Assembly: GCA_028698105.1 (NCBI GenBank)
Contig: JAQVEB010000003.1
Location: 1-35,177, forward strand
Length of the DNA stretch: 35,177 nucleotides
Origin: Petrimonas sp.
GTDB lineage: Bacteria; Bacteroidota; Bacteroidia; Bacteroidales; Dysgonomonadaceae
Direction: 5' to 3'
The position numbers were made by a program, and so were the translations under genes. Shown piece by piece: positions 1 through 8,529 of this stretch. The notes beneath the pieces are model-generated. The model was not told where the DNA came from. It saw only the letters and a program-made list of their open reading frames with translations, and made no database searches. Numbering within the stretch: position 1 is the stretch's first letter; the number at the start of each line of letters is the position of its first letter.

Positions 1-12
1 CCCGGAGAACTG

Positions 13-15
13 TAG
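13..15 (+). other. In-frame TAG at a conserved Trp position of GH88
   Basis: Bases 1-18 read in the frame of the downstream GH88 gene give Pro-Gly-Glu-Leu-stop-Phe, followed by Met-Tyr-Glu-Tyr. GH88 proteins typically have a PGxLW(Y/F)MYE-like segment here, so the stop occupies the Trp position. TGG to TAG is a single G-to-A change. It may be a real nonsense mutation or a base-call error; the sequence alone cannot decide. Confidence 0.7.
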
Positions 16-18
16 TTT

Positions 19-969
19 ATGTATGAATACACGAAAGACCCGAAATGGGAAGACCTTGCAGTGAGATTTACAACTCCGCTCGAAAGCCAAAAACTGAACA
101 CTGGGACCCACGATCTCGGATTTATGATCAACAACAGTTTTGGTAACGGCCTTCGCCTGTCGAATAAAGCGGAGTATAAAAATGTCATAATGGATGCTGC
201 CCGTTCGCTGATCACAAGGTATAAACCAAACGCAAAAATTATTCGTTCGTGGGATCACAACGGCGATAAATGGCAGTGTCCGGTAATCATCGACAATATG
301 ATGAACCTGGAGTTATTGTTTTGGGCTTTTAAGGAAAGCGGCGATTCCACGTTCTATAACATCGCAGTAAATCATGCAAATACAACCATGAAAAATCATT
401 TCAGGGAAGATTACGGCACCTGGCACGTCATTGATTATGACACTATCACAGGCGAGGTGCTTCACCGCAATACGCATCAAGGGTATCAGGATGAATCAAC
501 CTGGTCGCGCGGAGAAGCCTGGGCGCTTTATGGTTATACAATGATGTATCGTGAAACAAAAGATGAAACTTATCTTCAACAGGCAAGAAACATTGCAAAC
601 TTTATCTTCTCAAACCCGAATCTTCCGGAAGATTTGATCCCATATTGGGACTACAGCGCCCCGGAAATTCCGAACGAGGAACGTGATGTATCTGCGGCCA
701 CCATTACCGCATCGGCACTGTACGAATTGAGTACATACGGAGGTGATAAAGCCGGTGAATACAAAAAATGGGCAGACACAATTCTCGAAAATCTCACAAG
801 TAATTATCGGGCAACGCTAAATTCAGATGCAGGTTTTCTATTGTTGCACAGTACCGGTGCTAAATCTTTGAACTCTGAAATAGATGTGCCGATTGTATAT
901 GCCGATTATTACTTTCTGGAAGCGTTGTTACGTAAAAATAAATTAGCTAACAATCAACCATTGTTTTAA
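19..969 (+). CDS. GH88 unsaturated glucuronyl hydrolase (5' incomplete, interrupted by amber codon)
   Basis: GH88 enzymes remove the 4,5-unsaturated uronic acid left at the non-reducing end by polysaccharide lyases, acting by hydration. Counting from the ATG at 19, the HDLGF motif places one catalytic Asp at residue 32, and IIDNMMN places the other at residue 92. Their spacing of 60 is close to the 61 between D88 and D149 of the Bacillus unsaturated glucuronyl hydrolase. GYQDESTWSRGEAW (about 155-168) is also a GH88 hallmark. The open frame lacks about 56 N-terminal residues plus any signal peptide. The same frame continues left to base 1 as P-G-E-L-stop-F-M, and families normally read PG-x-LW at this point. 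The gene therefore extends beyond the window and has a Trp codon replaced by TAG. The family call is firm; whether a functional product is made is doubtful. A lyase gene follows 76 bases downstream. Confidence 0.85.
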   Translation: MYEYTKDPKWEDLAVRFTTPLESQKLNTGTHDLGFMINNSFGNGLRLSNKAEYKNVIMDAARSLITRYKPNAKIIRSWDHNGDKWQCPVIIDNMMNLELLFWAFKESGDSTFYNIAVNHANTTMKNHFREDYGTWHVIDYDTITGEVLHRNTHQGYQDESTWSRGEAWALYGYTMMYRETKDETYLQQARNIANFIFSNPNLPEDLIPYWDYSAPEIPNEERDVSAATITASALYELSTYGGDKAGEYKKWADTILENLTSNYRATLNSDAGFLLLHSTGAKSLNSEIDVPIVYADYYFLEALLRKNKLANNQPLF

Positions 970-1045
970 AAGATCGAGTTTTCTGAGTACAAAATGATTA
1001 ATTAGAAGTCACATATTCGAAATCAGATAAAGAATCAGAGTAAAA

Positions 1046-2203
1046 ATGAGAACACTATTTTTCCTGACACTCTCTTTTGTAATTGTCTCTTGTGATAAAG
1101 ACACCTCATTTAAGAAACAGGCATCTGATTTTCTGAAAGACAAGATAATGGCGGATGCCAAGTGGGCTATGTCTCAAGAACCGGAAACCATAACTTCCTT
1201 TCAGAGTGACCGAAGCGAAGGTGGAATCCATGATTTTTACTCCGAAGGTGATTATTGGTGGCCAAGCCCCGATAATCCGGATGGCCCTTACATCCGCAAA
1301 GACGGAGAAACCAATCCGGATAATTTTGTGGCACATCGTTTGGCGATGATCCGGTTCAGCAAAGTTGTCGGATATTTAGCTTCCGCATATATCATTACGA
1401 ACGATGAAAAGTATGTTGATCATGCTTTCAGGCACATCAAAGCATGGTTTGTTGATTCAACTACGTATATGAATCCGAGCTTGTTATATGCTCAGGCTAT
1501 CAAAGGAATATCGTCAGGAAGAGGAATCGGAATAATAGATACGATCCATCTCATGGAGGTAGCACAGGGAATTATTCGTATGCAGAATGCCGCTTGTGTA
1601 AACAATGAAGATTTGATGAAAATAAAGCAGTGGTTCAGCGATTACATCAATTGGCTAACCTCACATCCGTACGGTATTTCGGAAATGAATGCAAAGAACA
1701 ATCACGGAACGTGCTGGGTGATGCAGGTTGCGTCCTTTGCTAAACTAACCGAAAATAAAGAAATATTAAAACTTTGCAGCAACAGATACAAGGAAGTATT
1801 GCTGCCGAATCAAATGGCCGGGAACGGAAGTTTTCCGCAAGAACTCGACCGAACAAAACCTTACGGATATTCTTTGTTTAATCTGAATGCGATGGCTTCT
1901 ATTTGCCAAATCCTTTCTACTGACGAGGATAATCTTTGGGATTATACTGCAAATAATGGCGCGAGCATAAGAAAAGGGATCGATTTTATGTATCCTTATG
2001 TTCTCGATAAGGGCCAATGGCCTTACAAAAAAGATGTAATGTACTGGGACGAATGGCCGGTTGCCCAAACTTTTTTAATATTTGGCGCCGTTAATTACAA
2101 TGAAGTTGCATATTTTGATTTGTGGAAAAGTCTGAAACATGATTCTTCCGTTCAGGAGGTTGAAAGGAATTTCCCAATTCGGAACCCACTGATCTGGCTT
2201 TAA
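1046..2203 (+). CDS. Alginate_lyase-fold polysaccharide lyase, lipoprotein (PL5/PL38-like)
   Basis: This 385-residue protein resembles the alginate_lyase domain family (PF05426), alpha/alpha-barrel lyases that cleave uronate-containing polymers by beta-elimination. It begins with a lipoprotein signal (FVIVSC, Cys16), so it is probably anchored on the periplasmic or outer-membrane side. Visible family features are DYWWPSPDNPDGPY (69-82), the NNHG segment (N218, N219, H220) that carries the neutralising Asn and catalytic His in PL5-type enzymes, and RTKPYGYS (269-276), whose Tyr is a candidate acid/base. The substrate cannot be fixed from sequence; alginate or glucuronan-like polymers are possible. 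The GH88 gene just upstream fits well, because it would remove the unsaturated ends this lyase makes. The ATG at 1046 follows an A-rich leader, usual for this phylum. Confidence 0.82.
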   Translation: MRTLFFLTLSFVIVSCDKDTSFKKQASDFLKDKIMADAKWAMSQEPETITSFQSDRSEGGIHDFYSEGDYWWPSPDNPDGPYIRKDGETNPDNFVAHRLAMIRFSKVVGYLASAYIITNDEKYVDHAFRHIKAWFVDSTTYMNPSLLYAQAIKGISSGRGIGIIDTIHLMEVAQGIIRMQNAACVNNEDLMKIKQWFSDYINWLTSHPYGISEMNAKNNHGTCWVMQVASFAKLTENKEILKLCSNRYKEVLLPNQMAGNGSFPQELDRTKPYGYSLFNLNAMASICQILSTDEDNLWDYTANNGASIRKGIDFMYPYVLDKGQWPYKKDVMYWDEWPVAQTFLIFGAVNYNEVAYFDLWKSLKHDSSVQEVERNFPIRNPLIWL

Positions 2204-2247
2204 GACAGAAAACGCGTGAAGCGTACAGTTTTTTATTTCTTTAACAG

Positions 2248-2285
2248 TTGTGCAATTATTTCCTCTAATAATATTTGTAATTTTG
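2248..2285 (+). promoter_or_regulatory. Possible promoter for the SDR-kdgK segment
   Basis: The 172-base gap before the SDR gene holds TAATTTTG (2278-2285), a perfect match to the Bacteroidota -7 box TAnnTTTG. A TTG lies at 2248-2250, but the spacing of 27 is longer than the usual 18-21, so the -33 box is weak. An 8-base palindrome CGTGCACG (2290-2297) sits just downstream. I see nothing else in the gap. Confidence 0.4.
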
Positions 2286-2375
2286 TGTACGTGCACGAAT
2301 TTATTGGGAAAAAGATTGTCAAAGGTGCAAAGTACATGAAATGATGTGGAACAATAAACCAAAAATGATATAAAA

Positions 2376-3188
2376 ATGTACGAATTATTCAACATCAAAG
2401 ACAAGGTGATTGTCATTACCGGAGGAACAGGGGTTTTGGGAGCTTCCATGGTGGAATATCTGGCGGCACATGGCGCTAAAGTGGCTGTTTTGGCTCGAAA
2501 CAAGGAGAAAGGCGACGCTTTGATCGAAAGTGTACGATCGAAGGACGTGGATGCCATTTTTCTGCAAACAGAGGTTACCGATGAAGCCGTTTTGAAGCAA
2601 AACGCTGAAGATATTTTTTCAAAATATGGAAAAATTGATGTGTTGATAAACGGCGCAGGCGGAAACATGCCCGGAGCCACTATCGGCCCAACCAGTTCAA
2701 TATTCGATCTGAAAATGGACGATTTCAGAAAGGTTGTCGATTTAAATCTCATGGGTACCGTAGTGCCCACCGTAGTTTTCGCTGAATACATGGTGAACGC
2801 GAAAAAAGGCAACATCATTAATATTTCCTCGGCATCGGCCTTGCGGCCGCTAACCCGCGTTGCGGGTTATGGAACTGCGAAAGCCGCCGTTACAAATTTC
2901 ACGAAATACATGGCAGGCGAGATGGCGATAAAATACGGCGAATCGTTTCGTGTGAACGCGATTTGTCCCGGTTTTTTCATTACGGAACAAAATCGCACCC
3001 TGCTCACAAATCCCGATGGGTCTTATACCGACCGTGGCAACACCATTATCGCGCACACGCCGTTCCGGCGCTTTGGGGAGCCGGAGGAACTTTTAGGCAC
3101 GCTGCACTATCTGGTGAGTGACGCATCAAAATTCGTAACGGGCTCGGTGGCTATCGTGGATGGCGGTTTCGATGCTTTCAGTATATAG
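2376..3188 (+). CDS. uxuB: SDR-family D-mannonate oxidoreductase (fructuronate reductase-like)
   Basis: This is a 270-residue classical short-chain dehydrogenase/reductase. The cofactor loop TGGTGVLG is at 15-22, the NGAG motif at 92-95, the catalytic Ser at 152, and Tyr165/Lys169 form the YxxxK pair. The NGAGGNMPGATI stretch and the RVNAICPGFFITEQN segment resemble the Bacillus YjmF/UxuB branch, which interconverts fructuronate and mannonate with NAD(P)H. That assignment rests on recognised sequence character and on the neighbouring KDG kinase. A KduD-type role (2-keto-3-deoxygluconate dehydrogenase) is the main alternative, and would fit the lyase/GH88 products equally well. The protein is cytoplasmic, with no signal peptide. 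A candidate -7 box lies upstream at 2278, and the kinase gene follows after 113 bases. Confidence 0.82.
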   Translation: MYELFNIKDKVIVITGGTGVLGASMVEYLAAHGAKVAVLARNKEKGDALIESVRSKDVDAIFLQTEVTDEAVLKQNAEDIFSKYGKIDVLINGAGGNMPGATIGPTSSIFDLKMDDFRKVVDLNLMGTVVPTVVFAEYMVNAKKGNIINISSASALRPLTRVAGYGTAKAAVTNFTKYMAGEMAIKYGESFRVNAICPGFFITEQNRTLLTNPDGSYTDRGNTIIAHTPFRRFGEPEELLGTLHYLVSDASKFVTGSVAIVDGGFDAFSI

Positions 3189-3301
3189 AATAAATACTGT
3201 TGGAACAAAGAGTAAAGACAGACAATTCGACTTATAGATTTTGAGACTTTTGTGCAGACGCGATGCATCACATTTCTTCTAACTTATAACTACTTCAACA
3301 T

Positions 3302-4381
3302 ATGTCACTGAAATTAAAAAAAGATTGTAAATACTCGTTGCTTGTGGCAACGAGCATGGGGGTACGCATCACGCCGGTAAACGCACAGCCGGTGTATAGT
3401 GGTTCGCTTTTCGAAATGCAGGCAACCAGCGCCGAAACTAACGTTGCAAGTATTTCCTCTTATTTGGGGTTACCCGTCAAAGTTTTGACTACTTTTGTGA
3501 AAGACAGTCCCATAGCCAAATTCATCAAAGCAGATCTGCGGCACCGGAATATGGATTTCGAAGGGCCCGAAGTTCCGCAAGGTGATCCATGGGGCTACCG
3601 GCATCAGTTTAATATTGCCGACAGCGGATTCGGACTGCGTGGCCCGCGTGTGCAAAACGACCGTGCCGGCGAAGTAGGGCGTACATTGAACGTGAAAGAC
3701 TTCGATCTGGAACGCATTTTCGGTCGCGAAGGCGTGCAGATCGTGCATCTATCCGGTTTAATTGCCGCTTTGTCTCCCGACACCAGTAATTTTTGTCTGG
3801 AAATTGCGCGTTTCGCGAAAAAACACGGAACGTTGATTTCATTCGATCTAAATCATCGCGCTTCTTTCTGGAAGGGACGTGAAAAAGAACTGAAAGAGGC
3901 ATTCAACGAAATTGCATCCTTATCGGATATTTTAATCGGAAACGAAGAAGATTTCCAGCTTTGCTTAGGTGTGCACGGGCCGAAAGCCGGCGGAGAGAAC
4001 ATCGAGGAAACCATTGAAGCCTTCAAAGGGATGATCCTGAATGCCAAAAAAGCATTCCCCAATGTTTCGGTATTTGCCAATACGCTTCGCGAAGTAGTGA
4101 GCACCAACGAACATCTTTGGGGCGCCATTGTTTATGAAAATGAGAACTGGCATGTGGCGCCGTTGCGCAAAATAAACGTGTTGGATCGCATCGGTGGCGG
4201 CGACGGTTTCGTGGGCGGTTTGCTATACGCCATTCTGAAAGAAATGTCGTCCGAAAAATGGATACAGTTTGCATGGGCAAGCGGAGCCTTGGCCACAACA
4301 TTTCTTACCGACTATGCCCAACCGGCCGATGAGGCCATGGTTTGGAGTGTGTGGGAAGGAAACGCACGGGTAAAGAGATAA
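3302..4381 (+). CDS. kdgK: PfkB-family 2-keto-3-deoxygluconate kinase
   Basis: This is a 359-residue ribokinase/PfkB-fold sugar kinase. The second PfkB signature appears as DRIGGGDGF (295-303), with Asp301 as the predicted catalytic base. The FDLNHR segment (181-186) is typical of KDG kinases, as is IGNEEDF (212-218). KdgK phosphorylates 2-keto-3-deoxygluconate, the common intermediate of glucuronate, galacturonate and alginate-type uronate breakdown, to KDPG. Its position directly after a UxuB-type reductase and near two uronate-releasing enzymes supports this substrate over fructose or ribose. No KDPG aldolase gene lies in the window. The start at 3302 fits the family: an N-terminal extension of about 10 residues precedes the first beta strand. 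The protein is cytoplasmic. Confidence 0.85.
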   Translation: MSLKLKKDCKYSLLVATSMGVRITPVNAQPVYSGSLFEMQATSAETNVASISSYLGLPVKVLTTFVKDSPIAKFIKADLRHRNMDFEGPEVPQGDPWGYRHQFNIADSGFGLRGPRVQNDRAGEVGRTLNVKDFDLERIFGREGVQIVHLSGLIAALSPDTSNFCLEIARFAKKHGTLISFDLNHRASFWKGREKELKEAFNEIASLSDILIGNEEDFQLCLGVHGPKAGGENIEETIEAFKGMILNAKKAFPNVSVFANTLREVVSTNEHLWGAIVYENENWHVAPLRKINVLDRIGGGDGFVGGLLYAILKEMSSEKWIQFAWASGALATTFLTDYAQPADEAMVWSVWEGNARVKR

Positions 4382-4476
4382 AATGACTTGGGGACTTGGC
4401 GAAAAGGTGATTGGGCGAAAGTTTCGCATCACACCATACTGTCTTGGGTCTTGATTCTAAAAATCTTTAAAAAAAT

Positions 4477-5931
<1,455 letters not shown>

Positions 5932-6008
5932 TATTGGGACAAGCGAATCCCGGTTCGTTTGAAAATTAACATAAAAGCGATTTGGATATCGCTTCACCCG
6001 TTAATAAT

Positions 6009-7295
6009 ATGATTTATTACCAAAACGGCTCAGCCACACATAATTTGTCTCACGAAGACCTGGAATCGGGTCTTCGTGAGGCATTCGATAAATTGGGTGA
6101 AAAGCGTAAAGTGCTCGCTATTCCGCCCGATTATACCCGACTTCCCAGCCGGGCAGGCGAACTAACGGAAATAAGCTGGGAGTACTACGGCGATAAACTG
6201 GCGGATGTTTTGCCTGCGCTCGGCACCCATACGCCGATGACCGACGAACAGATAATCCACATGTTTGGTAAAACACCGAAAGCGCTTTTTCGCGATCACG
6301 ACTGGAGAAATGATGTGGTTACGCTTGGCCGGATTTCGGCAGAGATCGTGGAAGATGTTTCCGAATATAAGGTACATTTCGATTGGCCCGTTCAGGTGAA
6401 CAGGTTGTTGGTCGAAGGGAACTTTGATCTGATCCTTTCCATCGGGCAGGTTGTTCCGCACGAAGTGGTAGGAATGGCCAATTACAACAAGAACATTTTC
6501 GTGGGAACCGGCGGAGCCGAAGCTATCAACAAAAGTCACTATGTGGGAGCGGTTTACGGTATGGAGCGCATGATGGGACGTGCCGATACACCTGTGCGAA
6601 AACTATTTAACTATGCTTCCGAAAATTTTGCGAAACATCTTCCTATCGTGTATGTGCTTACGGTGGTGGGCGTAAACAAAGAGGGAAAACAGCAGACGTA
6701 CGGATTATTCGTTGGAGACGATTTTGATGTTTTTGACCTTGCCGCTAAACTCTCACTCGAAGTTAACTTTCAAATGGTTGAAAAACCATTAAAGAAAGTG
6801 CTTGTTTGGTTAGACCCCACGGAGTTTAAAAGTACGTGGCTCGGTAATAAATCCATTTACCGGACGCGTATGGCTATTGCCGACGGCGGAGAACTTATTG
6901 TACTTGCTCCTGCATTGAAAGAATTTGGTGAAGATAAAGAAATTGATCGATTAATCCGGAAATACGGCTATTTCGGAACGCCAAAAACATTAAAGGCTGT
7001 TGAAGATAACGACGAGTTACGCAATAACCTGAGCGCGGCAGCGCATTTAATACACGGTTCTTCCGAAGGAAGGTTTTCCATTACGTACTGCCCTGGGAAA
7101 AAATCTGAAAATCTTACCAGACAGGAGATTGAAAGCGTCGGTTTTCGGTATGCCGATATCAATGAAATGATGCAAAAATACAATTTTCAACACCTGAAAG
7201 AAGGATTTAATACCCTGGAAAACGGAGAAGAAATTTATTTTATTTCGAGCCCGGCTTTAGGCTTGTGGGCTCATCGGGATAGGTTTGAGTATTAA
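6009..7295 (+). CDS. LarA-family nickel-pincer racemase/epimerase (DUF2088), candidate sugar-acid epimerase
   Basis: This 428-residue protein belongs to the lactate racemase (LarA/DUF2088) superfamily. Residues matching those of Lactiplantibacillus LarA are visible: PDYTR (Asp41, Arg44; cofactor binding), GTHTPMT (His74, like H108), VPH (His151, like H174), YNK (Lys161, like the pincer-linked K184) and KSH (His177, like the Ni ligand H200). The spacings H151-K161 (10) and K161-H177 (16) equal those of LarA, so the cofactor site looks intact. The substrate is inferred from context: uxuB, kdgK and gnd precede it, and proteins of this type in uronate clusters have been annotated as mannonate epimerases. 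No larB, larC or larE is in the window. I chose the ATG at 6009 over an in-frame TTG at 5982, which adds nine poorly conserved residues. Confidence 0.8.
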   Translation: MIYYQNGSATHNLSHEDLESGLREAFDKLGEKRKVLAIPPDYTRLPSRAGELTEISWEYYGDKLADVLPALGTHTPMTDEQIIHMFGKTPKALFRDHDWRNDVVTLGRISAEIVEDVSEYKVHFDWPVQVNRLLVEGNFDLILSIGQVVPHEVVGMANYNKNIFVGTGGAEAINKSHYVGAVYGMERMMGRADTPVRKLFNYASENFAKHLPIVYVLTVVGVNKEGKQQTYGLFVGDDFDVFDLAAKLSLEVNFQMVEKPLKKVLVWLDPTEFKSTWLGNKSIYRTRMAIADGGELIVLAPALKEFGEDKEIDRLIRKYGYFGTPKTLKAVEDNDELRNNLSAAAHLIHGSSEGRFSITYCPGKKSENLTRQEIESVGFRYADINEMMQKYNFQHLKEGFNTLENGEEIYFISSPALGLWAHRDRFEY

Positions 7296-7298
7296 GCG

Positions 7299-8180
7299 TT
7301 ATCCCGCATTCTTGTACTCCAGCAAATAGTCGGATGGAGTGTATCTAGTGATTTTCTTGAACTGCCGGTTGAAGTTTGAGATGTTGTTGAAGCCTACTTC
7401 GTAGCAAATCTGAGATATGGATAATCTGCCTTCGCGCAGTAATTTGCACGCATAGGATACTTTTAATTCATTAATATATTCAATACACGATTTACTCGTT
7501 TTCTCCTTGAAAAAGCGACAAAATGCCGACTTATTCATTCCGGCCTTGTCAGCGATATCCTTCAAATTTATGGGCTCTAAATAATTCTTGTTGATATAAG
7601 TCAAAATTTTTATGATCCGAGGATCGTCCAATTGGGTATCAAAACTGTTTTCAAAATAATCTTCATTGAGTAATTCTTTATCCTCGGTATTACTCATCAT
7701 GGATAGAATCTTAATACATTCAATTAATAAGTCTATGTTTTTTAAATTCAGCGCTTTCCTCAATCTTTTCTTAATTGAATCAATCTCTTTGCTGTCTTTG
7801 AAATAAATTCCGTATTGTGATTCTTCCAGTAAGTTCTTTATTTTGTGAAATTCGGGATAATTTTCAATTGCATGAAAGAAAAAATTTTTTGAAAATTGAA
7901 GGATAATTGCATTCACACGTATGTTTGGATTATTTTGATAATAAAGAGGATCACTTTTATACATATGCGGAAGAAAACTACCTAATAATACCAAATCTCC
8001 TTCAGAATAGGGTTCGATATTATTTCCTACAAACCTTTTGCCGGAGCTTTTAATTACATAAATGATCTCACACTCGCTGTGAAAATGCAAAGGATATTTA
8101 AAATGATCATAATCGCACCATTTTATTTTTACCGGAGATCCGGTACTGAAATTCAGTTGTTCATGCATTAATTTAGTCAT
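7299..8180 (-). CDS. AraC-family transcriptional regulator with N-terminal cupin sensor
   Basis: This 293-residue regulator combines an N-terminal cupin-like ligand domain with a C-terminal AraC-type double helix-turn-helix domain. The cupin part shows YPLHFHSECEIIYVI and, further on, LPHMY at about 29-74. The HTH part runs from about residue 185 to the end, with LKDIADKAGMNKSAFCRFFK as the first helix-turn-helix and ISQICYEVGFNNISNFNRQFKK as the second. Such proteins usually sense a small sugar and activate neighbouring catabolic genes. It is convergent with the LarA-like gene (3 bases between stop codons) and divergent from the DUF2264-SusCD operon, which is its likely target. Paired 21-bp-phased repeats at 8396-8432 are a plausible binding site. 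The ATG at 8180 was chosen; Met5 is an alternative. Confidence 0.92.
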   Translation of the reverse strand: MTKLMHEQLNFSTGSPVKIKWCDYDHFKYPLHFHSECEIIYVIKSSGKRFVGNNIEPYSEGDLVLLGSFLPHMYKSDPLYYQNNPNIRVNAIILQFSKNFFFHAIENYPEFHKIKNLLEESQYGIYFKDSKEIDSIKKRLRKALNLKNIDLLIECIKILSMMSNTEDKELLNEDYFENSFDTQLDDPRIIKILTYINKNYLEPINLKDIADKAGMNKSAFCRFFKEKTSKSCIEYINELKVSYACKLLREGRLSISQICYEVGFNNISNFNRQFKKITRYTPSDYLLEYKNAG

Positions 8181-8213
8181 CGTATGCTCACTTAAGTATT
8201 CTAAAATAATTAT

Positions 8214-8227
8214 TGTAACGTTTTACA
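8214..8227. promoter_or_regulatory. Short dyad upstream of the AraC-type gene
   Basis: TGTAA (8214-8218) and TTACA (8223-8227) form a perfect 5-bp dyad with a 4-base spacer, 34 bases upstream of the regulator start codon. It could serve autoregulation, but an AT-rich gap can easily contain such a dyad by chance. Confidence 0.2.
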
Positions 8228-8229
8228 TA

Positions 8230-8357
8230 GATAGGCTTACGCGATAGTTCCCCTAACGGCGAAGATAGACTCACTTCGTTCGCGATAAAGTCGCGGCGTT
8301 TAATATTTCAAGAGGCTTTCTGCTTATCAGCGTAGCCTATCGCCGCAGGCTTATCAG
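8230..8357. repeat. Compact inverted/direct repeat island in the regulator-operon gap
   Basis: The left end (8230-8242, GATAGGCTTACGC) matches the reverse complement of 8330-8343 apart from one inserted base. GCTTATCAG occurs twice, at 8322-8330 and 8349-8357. GCGATAAAGTCGC (8282-8294) is a small hairpin. The stretch is visibly richer in G+C than the AT-rich DNA on either side. The 13-mer at 8270-8282 (CTCACTTCGTTCG) recurs at 31679-31691. This looks like a degenerate non-coding repeat element, perhaps MITE-like. No open frame of note is inside it. Confidence 0.4.
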
Positions 8358-8395
8358 ACGAAAATATCACAATAATTCTTAGCATTTACTTATTA

Positions 8396-8432
8396 ATTGC
8401 AAATATAGTACATTTCATCGCAAATATACTAC
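8396..8432 (+). promoter_or_regulatory. Candidate AraC-type operator: two direct repeats with 21-bp period
   Basis: AT(T/C)GCAAATATA(G/C)TAC occurs at 8396-8411 and again at 8417-8432, with 14 of 16 bases identical and start points exactly 21 bp apart. That is two helical turns, the arrangement AraC-family activators commonly use. The repeat abuts a candidate -33 box at 8433, where an activator would contact RNA polymerase, and it lies between the divergent AraC-type gene and the DUF2264 operon. The link to this regulator is inferred from position. Confidence 0.5.
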
Positions 8433-8461
8433 TTGCGTTTAACTAATTTATTTTATTTTTT
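8433..8461 (+). promoter_or_regulatory. Candidate promoter of the DUF2264-SusCD operon
   Basis: A TTG at 8433-8435 is followed after 18 bases by TATTTTTT (8454-8461), which fits the Bacteroidota TAnnTTTG -7 box except for its last base. It would start transcription near 8468, leaving a leader of about 60 bases before the ATG at 8530. The adjoining upstream direct repeats raise its plausibility. An imperfect -7 box is typical of activator-dependent promoters. Confidence 0.4.
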
Positions 8462-8529
8462 TGGAACATAATTTAATATCCGTGGCGATTCCGAAAGAAC
8501 ACGGCACGCTGAATCTTAATATCAAAAAA

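Noticed and set aside
2290-2297. CGTGCACG palindrome as an operator for the SDR-kdgK genes
   Set aside because: An 8-base palindrome without extended symmetry or a second copy in the window is too weak to call.
8461-8529. TTG start at 8461 for the DUF2264 gene
   Set aside because: It overlaps the candidate -7 box, and the extra 23 residues do not resemble the family. The ATG at 8530 leads directly into conserved sequence.
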